Shown here: piece after piece, positions 18,925-26,357 of the stretch
How the letters are laid out: each line of letters opens with the position of its first letter
Position numbering within the stretch: the first letter of the stretch is position 1
From: a virus
Reading direction: 5' to 3' (one strand)
IMG/VR virus record: IMGVR_UViG_3300024333_000005
Coordinates: 21,242-85,241 of that record
DNA: 64,000 nt
Position numbers and translations under genes: made by a program
Notes under the pieces: generated by a model
Database searches by the model: none
What the model saw: the letters and a program-made list of their open reading frames with translations, nothing else
What the model was told of the DNA's origin: nothing

Positions 18925-19262
18925 GCAAGTCCGCGTTGCCCCCGCCCTCCCCGGACCTCGCGCCGGGGACCGGCCTTCCGCCCCCGAAGCCCGGCTGGAA
19001 GACCACCGAGCTGTGGATCACCCTGGCCGTCCAGGTGGTCGCCGTGCTGCTCGACTCGGGCGTGCTCGGCGAGGGCCGCCTGGCCCTGGCGGCCGGGGCC
19101 CTGCTCCACGTCGCCGGCCTGTTCGGCTACGTGGCGGCCCGGACGGTGGCCAAGAAGGCCCACGAGGCGGCCCGGGCCGCGGTCCGGGTCGAGACCCTGC
19201 GGACCCTGGAAGACATGAGCCCGGAGGAGAAGGCGGCGTGGCTGGAGCGGCTCGCCGCCTGA
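18921..19262 (+). CDS. Putative holin
   Basis: 113 residues, ATGA overlap with the previous gene and a GGAGAA ribosome site. The N-terminal 20 residues are proline-rich. Two transmembrane segments are visible at about 30-50 (ELWITLAVQVVAVLLDSGVL) and 53-75 (ALAAGALLHVAGLFGYVAA), with a short polar turn. The C-terminus is charged and helical (EEKAAWLERLAA). Size, two membrane spans, charged tail and position beside two endolysin genes fit a class II holin that permeabilises the membrane at lysis. Confidence 0.65.
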   Translation: MSKSALPPPSPDLAPGTGLPPPKPGWKTTELWITLAVQVVAVLLDSGVLGEGRLALAAGALLHVAGLFGYVAARTVAKKAHEAARAAVRVETLRTLEDMSPEEKAAWLERLAA

Positions 19263-19804
19263 TCCTGCTCGGCGCCCTGCTCGGGCCTGCCCCAGCGGCG
19301 GCCGAGCCGGCCGACTGCCACCGGGCCAGCACCGACGCCTGCCTCTGCATCTCGGAGGGGGCGGCGGCCCGGCTGGGCTGGCCCGCGGAGCCCGGCTGCG
19401 GGGTCCCCCCGCCAGGTTGCCGTTGCCGGCCCCAGGATGCCCCAGGACGCACGGAAGCCTCGCCCCCCTGCCTGGACCCCTCCGCCCCCTCTCCCTATGC
19501 CCCTGAAGGCGCTGGCGGCCCCCAATCGGCCACCTACGTCGGGGAGTGCGTCTGCGCCGCAGCCGAGGCGGTCGGCCGCCTGGAGGCGCGCCTGGGCCTG
19601 ACCGTGGACCGGCGGCACGAGTGCAATGCCTCCCCGCCGCCGGGCGAGGTCTGCCTGCCCGAGTCGGTTGCCGACCTGGTCCTCGCGGCCGCCGAGGCCG
19701 ACCGGCAAGTGCCCGACTTGAAGGCCGGCTGGACGGGGCTGATCGCCGGCGCCGTTCTGGTTGCCGCCATCCTGCTCAACTGGCTCTTGTGGGCCAAGGG
19801 CTAG
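19238..19804 (+). CDS. Exported cysteine-rich protein with C-terminal membrane anchor
   Basis: 188 residues if translation begins at GTG 19238, inside the holin gene. The N-terminus is a signal-peptide-like stretch (RRLILLGALLGPAPAAAEPA, probable cleavage after AAA). The middle has about ten cysteines. A transmembrane helix lies at about 161-185 (LIAGAVLVAAILLNWLLW). A signal sequence plus a C-terminal anchor is the topology of a unimolecular spanin, but the lipobox needed for outer membrane attachment is not clear (PADC). A copy of the 32-bp dispersed repeat (19426-19457) is embedded in the coding region around residues 63-74. No homologous family is recognised. Confidence 0.5.
   Translation: MAGAARRLILLGALLGPAPAAAEPADCHRASTDACLCISEGAAARLGWPAEPGCGVPPPGCRCRPQDAPGRTEASPPCLDPSAPSPYAPEGAGGPQSATYVGECVCAAAEAVGRLEARLGLTVDRRHECNASPPPGEVCLPESVADLVLAAAEADRQVPDLKAGWTGLIAGAVLVAAILLNWLLWAKG
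19426..19457 (+). repeat. Dispersed 32-bp repeat, copy A
   Basis: Begins CCGGCCCCAGGATGCCCCAG and continues through GACGCACGGAAG. It differs from copy B (37811-37842) at one base and from copy C (44941-44972) at four. Here it lies inside the lysis-cassette gene, read in a different frame from the other copies. Confidence 0.8.
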
Positions 19805-19832
19805 CTCGCGGCGCGGGTAGGGCTCGGCGGAG

Positions 19833-21092
19833 GTGCCGAGCGTGGGCCAGTGCAGACAGGGGTTCCAGAAGCGCCTGGAGCTGGCACTCCTGGGCGCACC
19901 CCGAGGCGGGGGCGTAGTCCTGGAGGCCACGGCCGAAGGCGGCCGCGCCTTCACCTGCAACGTCGTCGACTGGATGGTCGACCTGGAGGTCGGCCCCTGG
20001 CCCGAGGGCCAGGCCGTGCTCTACCGGGCGGACTACGCCAAGCTCAAGGCTCTGGGGTGGCAGGGGGGAGCCAAGGTGATCGGCGAGCACTGGGTCGCCA
20101 TCGGCCCCGACGGAGCCGACCTGGCGGTGCTGCCGACGGCGATGGTGAAGCCTCGCCTCGCCGACCCGCCTCTCACCTGGGTCGCCGCCGGCCCGCGGGC
20201 CTCCACGCTGGCTGCGACCCTGCGGCACGCGGCCCGCTACGCCAGCGCTGCCAACCTGGATCGTTCTGCGCTGGCGGCCGTGCGGATTCGGGAGCACGAG
20301 GATCACCTGTGGGCCGAGGCCACCGACGGCCGCCGGCTCTACCGCTCCCCGGAGATCCCCCACCTGGAGGCCGCGCCCGAGCTGCCCTTCTACCTCCACT
20401 GGAGCGCTGCCCGGCTCGTCGCGGCGGCGGTCGCGGCCTTCCGCGACGCCCCGGTCGGGCTGGCCACCGACGGCCACCAGACCAGCCTCCGGGTCGGGCC
20501 GGCCAGGCTGACGTACTGCCCCCCATCGGGCTTCCCCGACCTCGCCTTCGTCTACAGCCTGGCGGCCCCCGACGACCGGCCCCGAGCGAAGGTCAAGGGG
20601 CCCCGCCTGCGGGAGCTGGTCGCGGCCGCTCGGGCCCAGGGGGGCGAGTGGGGGCCGGCGAAGTTCATCGTCCTGCGCTTCGGGCCCGGGGGCCTGACGG
20701 CCACCTGGGAGGGAGGCGAGGGCCTGGTGGCCGGAAGCGTCCGGGGGCAGGGAGAGGCCCAGCTCGATGCGGGCTTCCTGGCCGACGCCCTGGACCTGTC
20801 GGCCGACGATCCCGAGGCGCTGATCGACTCCGCCCTCTTCGAGACCATCGGCCGGCGGCGGCTGTGGATGCTCTGGTTCCTCACCGCGGCCGGCGACCTG
20901 GCGGTTCTCCCGCAGCGGACCGAGGCGGACGTGGCCGAAGGGCGGCGAGCGCAGGGGCCACACCGGCTCGACTGCGGGAGCTGCGGCGCCCGCGGCGCCC
21001 CGTACTACGAGGACTGCGCCGGCTCCGCCCCCGGGGAGGTCTGCCCCACCCGGAACGTCGAGCACAACGCGGCAGCCGCGGCCCCCTATTGA
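19833..21092 (+). CDS. Sliding-clamp-like protein (DNA polymerase III beta type)
   Basis: 419 residues from GTG 19833 with GGCGGAGG upstream. Several clamp features appear in order: LAATLRHAARYASAANLDRS then HLWAEATDGRRLYRS (residues 127-172), resembling the domain 2 strand with ATDGHRLA of bacterial beta clamps; FPDLAFVYSL near residue 236, where beta clamps have FPDYxRVIP; and a late LDAGFLADALDL helix like NxxYLxxAL. The clamp ring holds the polymerase on DNA. Residues about 375-419 add a tail with five cysteines (CGSCGARGAPYYEDC), unusual for clamps. It opens the replication gene block, supporting the call. Similarity is remote. Confidence 0.6.
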   Translation: MPSVGQCRQGFQKRLELALLGAPRGGGVVLEATAEGGRAFTCNVVDWMVDLEVGPWPEGQAVLYRADYAKLKALGWQGGAKVIGEHWVAIGPDGADLAVLPTAMVKPRLADPPLTWVAAGPRASTLAATLRHAARYASAANLDRSALAAVRIREHEDHLWAEATDGRRLYRSPEIPHLEAAPELPFYLHWSAARLVAAAVAAFRDAPVGLATDGHQTSLRVGPARLTYCPPSGFPDLAFVYSLAAPDDRPRAKVKGPRLRELVAAARAQGGEWGPAKFIVLRFGPGGLTATWEGGEGLVAGSVRGQGEAQLDAGFLADALDLSADDPEALIDSALFETIGRRRLWMLWFLTAAGDLAVLPQRTEADVAEGRRAQGPHRLDCGSCGARGAPYYEDCAGSAPGEVCPTRNVEHNAAAAAPY

Positions 21093-22510
21093 GGCTTGTC
21101 CGCACCGGGACCTGGTGCCAGCTCACCGACCTGGGCGACCGGGAAGCGGTCGCCCGGCTGCTCGACCGGCGCTTCTCCTATCCCGTCGAGGGCCACGTCT
21201 TCGCCCCGGCCTACCGGGCCGGGACCTGGGATGGCCGGGCGCGGCTGGTGCGCCGGCTGCGGGGCGGGGGGCTGGCCTATCCGGCCGGCCTGCACCCGGA
21301 GGTCCTGCGGCTGCTCGCCGCACAGGGCCTGGCCCCCGAGGTCGTCGAGGACTTCCCGCCGGCCGAGCCGGTCGGGCCCTGGGCCTGGGCTGGCCCCGAG
21401 CTGCGGCCCTACCAGGTTGAGGCGGTCGACGCGGTCGTGGCCTACGGCGGCGGCCTGGTCCGGCTCCCGGTGCGCACTGGCAAGACCGCCCTCGCCGCCG
21501 AGCTGATCCGGCGCCTGGGCGTCCGGGCGCTGGTCCTGGTGTCGTCCGACCTGCTCCGGCGGCAGACCATCGCGGTCCTGCGGGAAGCGCTGCCGGGAGC
21601 CCGGGTCGGGGCGGTGGGCGAGGGCGCCTGGGAGGCGGACGGGGACCTGTGCGTCGCCACCCTCCAGAGCCTCTGCCCCCGGCTGCGCACCCGGGACTTC
21701 CGGGCCTTCGCCCGGCGCTGGCCCCTGGTGGTGCTCGACGAGGTCCACCACCTCCAGAGCGAGGGCGACGCCTGGCGCAACGTGGCCCTGGCCCTGGACG
21801 CCCGCTACAAAGTGGGGCTCTCCGCCACCGTCGAGGTCGGGCGCAAGCGGCAGAACGAGACGGGGGCAATCTGGCTGCGCGGGCTCTGCGGCCCGGTGGT
21901 CTACTCCCGGACCCTGTCGGAGATGATCGAGGCCGGCTACCTGGTCCGGCCGACCATCCGCTTCGTCCGTCACGGCGCCCCTCCCCTGGCCGCCCGGCGC
22001 TGGTCGCCGGCGGTCTACCGGGACGGGATCACCGACTGCGCCGAGCGCAACGCCCGCATCGTCGCCGAGGCGGTCGCCTACGCCCGGGAGGGGCGGCGGG
22101 TCCTGGTCGACGTGAGCCGGGTGGGGCACGCCCGCCGGCTGCTGTCCCTCTTGCAGCGAGGCTACGAGGGGACCGTGGCGCTGCTCCTGGGCGCCTCCCC
22201 GGCCGAGGAACGGGCCCGGGTCCTGCGGGCCTGGGCCGCCGGCCGCATTGGGATCGTGGTGGGCACGATCCTGGGCGAGGGCGTCGACGTGCCCGCGTTG
22301 GAGGTCGTGGTCAACGCCGAGGGCGGCAAGGCCCGGACGAGCACCATCCAGCGGCTCCGCAACCTGACCGTTGCCCCGGGGAAACGCGGGGCCGTAGTGG
22401 TCGAGCTGGTCGACGACCATCAGGCGCAGCTCCGGGCCTGGACCCTGGAGCGCCTGCGCATCTACCGGAGCGAGCCGGCCTTCTGCCTCCGGGTGGAGGG
22501 CCGGAGTTGA
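21089..22510 (+). CDS. SF2 DNA helicase, UvsW-like
   Basis: 473 residues from a TTG start (21089) overlapping the clamp stop; no ATG or GTG is available nearby in frame. Helicase motifs are clear: Q-like ELRPYQVEAVDAV, Walker A VRTGKTALAAE near residue 129, DEVHH (motif II) near 216, GLSATV (motif III) near 249, and a C-terminal RecA domain with GEGVDVPALEVVVNAEGGK and QRLRN. The first 100 residues (VEGHVFAPAYRAGTWDGR) resemble the T4 UvsW N-terminal domain. UvsW-type helicases unwind R-loops and branch-migrate recombination intermediates, shifting replication to the recombination mode. Confidence 0.82.
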   Translation: MRLVRTGTWCQLTDLGDREAVARLLDRRFSYPVEGHVFAPAYRAGTWDGRARLVRRLRGGGLAYPAGLHPEVLRLLAAQGLAPEVVEDFPPAEPVGPWAWAGPELRPYQVEAVDAVVAYGGGLVRLPVRTGKTALAAELIRRLGVRALVLVSSDLLRRQTIAVLREALPGARVGAVGEGAWEADGDLCVATLQSLCPRLRTRDFRAFARRWPLVVLDEVHHLQSEGDAWRNVALALDARYKVGLSATVEVGRKRQNETGAIWLRGLCGPVVYSRTLSEMIEAGYLVRPTIRFVRHGAPPLAARRWSPAVYRDGITDCAERNARIVAEAVAYAREGRRVLVDVSRVGHARRLLSLLQRGYEGTVALLLGASPAEERARVLRAWAAGRIGIVVGTILGEGVDVPALEVVVNAEGGKARTSTIQRLRNLTVAPGKRGAVVVELVDDHQAQLRAWTLERLRIYRSEPAFCLRVEGRS

Positions 22511-22541
22511 ACCGCCAGCCGAGGGAGGGTAGGCTGGCATC

Positions 22542-22683
22542 GACAGCGGCGTCTGCCTCCACCCAGGGCAGGCGCCGTCGGTTCGCCGGGTCGGGCGGCT
22601 GGGGTCCCGGGTCGCTGTCGGGGCGCCATGCCCTCCTTCTCCCCCGGGGTCGCCCCTGGGTGGCCGCCCGACCCGGCGAACCG
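22542..22683 (+). promoter_or_regulatory. Intergenic structured element with two strong inverted repeats
   Basis: The 181-base gap after the helicase gene contains a hairpin with a 12-bp stem (22546-22557 with 22567-22578; two G-U pairs) and a 9-base loop, then a perfect 21-bp inverted repeat (22579-22599 with 22663-22683). The distal arm ends two bases before the ribosome site of the next gene (CCGGAG, 22685-22690). The short motif CCACCCAGGG (22559-22568) in the first hairpin also complements CCCTGGGTGG (22655-22664), giving an alternative pairing. No T-run follows, so a simple terminator is not supported; translational or transcriptional control of the initiator gene is plausible. Confidence 0.6.
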
Positions 22684-22691
22684 AACCGGAG

Positions 22692-23654
22692 ATGGCCATG
22701 CCCCGACCGTTCCGCCTGACGCGGCGCCAGCTTGATGCCCTCGCGGTCCTGGCCGCGCTTGATCCCGCAGACCTCCGGCTCCACCCGGTAGGGAGCCTGG
22801 CCGGGGCCCTGGGAGTCAGTTGCCGACAAGCCTCCTGGCTGCTCTCCGGCCTGGTTCGCCGGGGTCTGGTAGCCCGGACGGGACCGGGAAGCAGGGGTGC
22901 GCAAACGTCGGACATTGTAGGAGATGTCCTTACAAAAGTGGCGTGCACGCCACTTTTGTCGGCACCCCTTGATTTACCTAGCGATTTTCAACTCACTAGC
23001 TTAGCTCTCCCGGAGGGAGAGCTTAGTGCGCGATCCGGGCCCTCCTGCCCTCTTCCCTTCCGGGCTCCCGCGGAGGTCCGGGAGGCGGCCTGCTACGCCG
23101 CCTCCCCGGGCGAGCTGGTGGGAGCCCTCAAGAAGCTCGCCGCCCGGTCGAACTGCCACGTCTCTCCCCGGCAGAACCGGAGGCAGGCCGGAGACCTGGA
23201 CTACCTGGGGGAGCTGTACACCTCCCGGCGGCGCCGGTTGGAGCCGGAGTACAATCCTCCCCCCGGCCTGCGGCGAGACCTGGCAAAGCTCCTGGCCGGC
23301 CTGACGCGGGTCCGCCTGGGGCGGAAGCACTGGCCCCTCTACCTGGACTTCTGCTTCAAGGCGTTCCCCCGGTTCGCGCCCCTGGCCTTCCCTCCGGCGA
23401 GGGCCGTGGCCGGCGAAGCGCTGCTCGACTCCTACCTGGCTTCCCTGGGTCGGCGGAAGCTCGACCTCCGCCGGGCGGCGGCCATGCTGGCCGCCGCCGG
23501 TTACGGCGACCTGCCGGCCTGGGTGGTGGCCGACATGGCCCGGAGCGAGGCGGCCTCCCCCGGGGCCCTGGCCGGCATCGAGGACCGCCGCTTCGCCGAG
23601 GCGGCAGCCTGGCTGCGGGAGCGGCTGGACGAGGTGGGGTACGCCGATGAGTAG
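22692..23654 (+). CDS. Replication initiator-like protein with winged helix, carrying an origin-like patch
   Basis: 320 residues from ATG 22692 (a second ATG lies at 22698). Residues 8-62 form a winged-helix/MarR-like DNA-binding domain (LTRRQLDALAVLAAL, then ALGVSCRQASWLLSGLVRRGLV). Residues 66-115 are a low-complexity linker coded by the AT-richer patch. The C-terminal half is helical and unrecognised; it ends in a small domain that could recruit the helicase. dnaB follows with an 8-base overlap. N-terminal DNA binding, linker, C-terminal helicase interaction and an internal origin copy the layout of lambda O. The initiator role is inferred from this layout. Confidence 0.6.
   Translation: MAMPRPFRLTRRQLDALAVLAALDPADLRLHPVGSLAGALGVSCRQASWLLSGLVRRGLVARTGPGSRGAQTSDIVGDVLTKVACTPLLSAPLDLPSDFQLTSLALPEGELSARSGPSCPLPFRAPAEVREAACYAASPGELVGALKKLAARSNCHVSPRQNRRQAGDLDYLGELYTSRRRRLEPEYNPPPGLRRDLAKLLAGLTRVRLGRKHWPLYLDFCFKAFPRFAPLAFPPARAVAGEALLDSYLASLGRRKLDLRRAAAMLAAAGYGDLPAWVVADMARSEAASPGALAGIEDRRFAEAAAWLRERLDEVGYADE
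22898..23027 (+). other. Candidate origin of replication inside the initiator gene
   Basis: This stretch is visibly richer in A and T than its surroundings. It contains GGACAT/ATGTCC (22910-22915 and 22924-22929), a perfect 28-bp palindrome at 22932-22959 centred on GTGCAC with arms starting ACAAAAGTGG, an AT-rich run (GATTTACCTAGCGATTTTCA, 22971-22990), and a hairpin with arms 23000-23011 and 23015-23026 (one mismatch). Binding sites plus an easily melted segment upstream of dnaB are what a lambda-type origin looks like. No function is proven. Confidence 0.55.
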
Positions 23655-25002
23655 CGGCAGCTTCGACGTGGAGCTGGAGCGGGACGTGCTCGCCCAGTGC
23701 CTCCGGGACGCGGCCTACCTGCGGCGGGCGGTGCCGGTCCTGCGGCGGCACGACTTCGCCTCCCCGGCCCTGCGCTGGCTGTGGGGGGTCCTGGCCGACG
23801 TATACTCGACCACCCGGGAGCTGCCCTCCCCGCACGTCTGGGGACTGCGGCTCGACCGGGACTTCGCCGAGGACGAGCAGCGGGCCTACCACGAGGAAGT
23901 CCTGCTCGGGCTCTGGCGGCGCCGCTCGACCTCGCCCCGGGCGGCGCTTGAAGAGGTCCGCCGCTTCGTCCAGATGGCGGCGGTGAGGGCTTCGGCGGCC
24001 GAGGCCCTGGGTGCCATCGACGACGGCGAAGTCGACGAGGCGGCCCGGATGATCGCCGAGGGGGCCAAGGCGGCCCGGACGGCCGGTGCCCTGGACGAGC
24101 CCGAGTCCTGGGCGACCTCGGGGGAGGCCCGCCTGGCCGGCTACCGGGCCGCTCCGGTGGGGCTGCGAGTCGCGACCCCGTTCCTGGCGCTCGACCGCGC
24201 TCTGGGTGGCGGCCTGCGGCCCGGTTGCCTGGGGCTGGTGGTGGCGACCACCAACATCGGCAAGTCAGCGCTCGCCGTGGACCTGGGCTTCACCGCCCTG
24301 ACCCGGGCCAAGGCGGCGGTGGCGCACGTCACCACCGAAGAGACCAAGGCCGAGGCCCTGGCCCGCTACGACGCCCGCTACACCGGCATCCCCCGGGACC
24401 GGCTCATGGCCTCCCGCCTGCTCCCCGGCGAGGGCGAGCTGATCGAAGCGAAGTTCCGCAAGGCGGCTCGCTGGGGCCGGCGGCTTCAGGTCCAGGAGAT
24501 CCCTCCCCGGAGCCCGGTGTCGGCGGTGGCGGCCTTCGTCGAGTCGGTCCGGGCCGAGTTCCCGGACGACCTGCTGGTGGTGGTGGTCGACAGCCCCGAC
24601 CACCTGGAGCCCGACCGCAAGGCGGAGAACTACCGCCTGGGCGCCTCGGCGGTCTACTGGGCCCTCAAGGGGCTGGCGCTCGACCCGACCCTGGGGCCGG
24701 CGGCGGTCTGGGCGACCGTCCAGGCGCCGGCGAAGTTCGCCGGGAAGCGGTTGACCTCGGAGGCGGTCTCCGAGTCCTACGACAAGGCCCGGGTCGCGGA
24801 CGCGATGGCCGGGCTCATGGAGAGCGAAGGCGACGAGGGGGAGGAAACCGAGGCGGCCGAGCGCAACCTCCAGCTCGTGCTCGTCAAGAACCGCCTGGGC
24901 GGAATCAAGCGGCTCACCGTCTACTGCGTGGCCAACCTGGGGACCTGCTCGTTCCGGGAAGTCGCCGCCCGTCGACCGGCGCCGGCGGAGGAAGGGGCAT
25001 GA
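23647..25002 (+). CDS. Replicative DNA helicase, DnaB-like
   Basis: 451 residues, overlapping the initiator gene by 8 bases. Residues 1-110 match the DnaB N-terminal helical domain (LERDVLAQCLRDAAYL, HDFASPALRWLWGVLADVY). The RecA-type ATPase core starts at about 170, with Walker A variant ATTNIGKSAL near 201-210, THVTTEET-type motif near 225-230 (AHVTTEETKAEALARYDARY), and a Walker B region LLVVVVDSPDHLEP near 305-318. The arginine finger region of the C-terminus is less clear. It would form the hexamer that unwinds DNA ahead of the fork, loaded by the upstream protein. Primase lies two genes on. Confidence 0.85.
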   Translation: MSSGSFDVELERDVLAQCLRDAAYLRRAVPVLRRHDFASPALRWLWGVLADVYSTTRELPSPHVWGLRLDRDFAEDEQRAYHEEVLLGLWRRRSTSPRAALEEVRRFVQMAAVRASAAEALGAIDDGEVDEAARMIAEGAKAARTAGALDEPESWATSGEARLAGYRAAPVGLRVATPFLALDRALGGGLRPGCLGLVVATTNIGKSALAVDLGFTALTRAKAAVAHVTTEETKAEALARYDARYTGIPRDRLMASRLLPGEGELIEAKFRKAARWGRRLQVQEIPPRSPVSAVAAFVESVRAEFPDDLLVVVVDSPDHLEPDRKAENYRLGASAVYWALKGLALDPTLGPAAVWATVQAPAKFAGKRLTSEAVSESYDKARVADAMAGLMESEGDEGEETEAAERNLQLVLVKNRLGGIKRLTVYCVANLGTCSFREVAARRPAPAEEGA

Positions 25003-25283
25003 GCGGCTACTGCCCCGGCGACGACCTGCTCGCCCGGTTGCCTGCCCCTCTGGGGCCGGCGGTTGATGCGCTGGTCCCCCTGGCCGCGGCCGAGCTGGCG
25101 ACCCTGGACCGGGTGGCCCTGGGCCGGGTAGTCGAGCGGGAGCGACGGCGGGTCCTGGAGGGCCTGGCCGCGTGCGAGTGGCTGGTCGCCCCTGGCGGCG
25201 GCCGAGAGCCCAAGGCCCCCCTCGTCGCCCCGCTGGCGAAGCTGATTGCCGCTCTGCGGCTGCTCGGGAGATCGGCCGGATGA
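24999..25283 (+). CDS. Small helical protein between helicase and primase, unknown
   Basis: 94 residues, ATGA overlap at both ends (24999 and 25280). The sequence is alanine- and leucine-rich and helical, without cysteine pairs beyond two single Cys and without a membrane span. Position between dnaB and dnaG suggests a role in replication, for example as a loader or adaptor, but no family is recognised and its length is well short of known helicase loaders. Confidence 0.6.
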   Translation: MSGYCPGDDLLARLPAPLGPAVDALVPLAAAELATLDRVALGRVVERERRRVLEGLAACEWLVAPGGGREPKAPLVAPLAKLIAALRLLGRSAG

Positions 25284-26278
25284 GGCTGGACCTGCCCGGC
25301 TACCTGGGCGCTCGGACCACCGTGCACCACGAGGCGGCCGGGGAGCACGGCCCCGAGCTGGTCTGCGACTGCCCGCGGTGCGGGCGGGTCGGCAAGCTCT
25401 GGGTGAACGCTGCCAGCGGCCGGTGGGTCTGCTACTTCTGCGGGCAGGGGGGCGGCCTGCTCCGCCTGGTGGGTTGGCTGGACGGGCTCTCCCCGGCCGA
25501 GGCCCGGCGCACCCTGCGGGGCCTGGGCCGTCTGGCGGCGCCGGCCCTGCCGGCCGCCGACGAGCTGGCCCGGCGCCGGTCGACCGAACCGGACGACCGC
25601 CCGGCCCCCGGGGGTCTCCCCTCCGGCTACGTCCCGGTCTACGACCCGGCCTCCGGGCGCTGGACCGTGCCCGAGTACCTGCGGCGCCGGGGCGTGCCTC
25701 TGCGGCTGGCGGCCCGCTATGGGCTGGGGGTGGTGCTGGACCCGGCCTGCGCGGACCCCGAGTGCGCCGGCCGGCCTGGCGGCTGCCGCTACGCCGGGCG
25801 CTTGATCCTCCCGGTCCGGGAGCGGGGCCGGGTCCTGACCTACCAGGCCCGCCTCATGGGCCCGGGCGAGCCGAAGTACCTGGGGCCGCCCCTGGCGAAG
25901 AAGGGCCTGCTGTTCGGGCTCGACGAAGCGGCCGGGGCGGCCGAGGCGGTAGTGGTCGAGGGAACCTTCGACGCCCTGGGGGTGGCCCGCCTGGGCCTGG
26001 CCGCGGTGGCCCTGCTCGGCAAGGTGGCTTCGCCGGCGCAGGCGCTCCGCCTGGCCCGAGCCGGTTTCGTCCGGGCCACGATCCTGCTCGACGCCGACGC
26101 CCCGGCCGCGGCGCAGGAGGCGGCCCTGGTCCTGGGCGAGCTGCTGCCGGTGCGGGTGGCGACCCTGGCCGCGGGCGACCCTGGCGGCGCGCCGCCGGAG
26201 GCAATCCGGGCCGCTCTGGCCGCGGCCCGACCCCCGAGCCTTCGGGGCCGCGGGTCGGCAAAACCCTTGGCCTTGTAG
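25280..26278 (+). CDS. DNA primase, DnaG-like
   Basis: 332 residues. An N-terminal zinc finger is visible: CPRCGRVGKLWVN then WVCYFCGQGG (cysteines near 34, 37, 54, 57), followed by a helix GLLRLVGWLDGLSP as in CHC2-type primases. A linker leads to the catalytic part, with QARLMGPGEPKYLGP near 185-200 and a Toprim core: VVVEGTFDALGVARLG (Glu near 228) and TILLDADAP (Asp pair near 270-272). It makes RNA primers for the fork and is shorter than bacterial DnaG because the helicase-binding C-terminus is absent. Last gene before a strong promoter. Confidence 0.85.
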   Translation: MRLDLPGYLGARTTVHHEAAGEHGPELVCDCPRCGRVGKLWVNAASGRWVCYFCGQGGGLLRLVGWLDGLSPAEARRTLRGLGRLAAPALPAADELARRRSTEPDDRPAPGGLPSGYVPVYDPASGRWTVPEYLRRRGVPLRLAARYGLGVVLDPACADPECAGRPGGCRYAGRLILPVRERGRVLTYQARLMGPGEPKYLGPPLAKKGLLFGLDEAAGAAEAVVVEGTFDALGVARLGLAAVALLGKVASPAQALRLARAGFVRATILLDADAPAAAQEAALVLGELLPVRVATLAAGDPGGAPPEAIRAALAAARPPSLRGRGSAKPLAL

Positions 26279-26306
26279 GGAAAGTGAGTTGCCCTCTCTT
26301 TTCCTG

Positions 26307-26335
26307 TTGACTTCCCGCAACCCCGCTGCTATGCT
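26307..26335 (+). promoter_or_regulatory. Strong sigma70-type promoter
   Basis: TTGACT (26307-26312), a 17-base spacer, TATGCT (26330-26335), in the 79-base gap between primase and the MoxR-like gene. AGGAGGT (26347-26353) then ATG 26358 follow. The sequence around both hexamers is shared with the minus-strand promoter at 58657-58685 (TTGAYTTCCCGC and TATGCTTGYTGATG). Confidence 0.8.
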
Positions 26336-26357
26336 TGCTGATGGATAGGAGGTCGCG

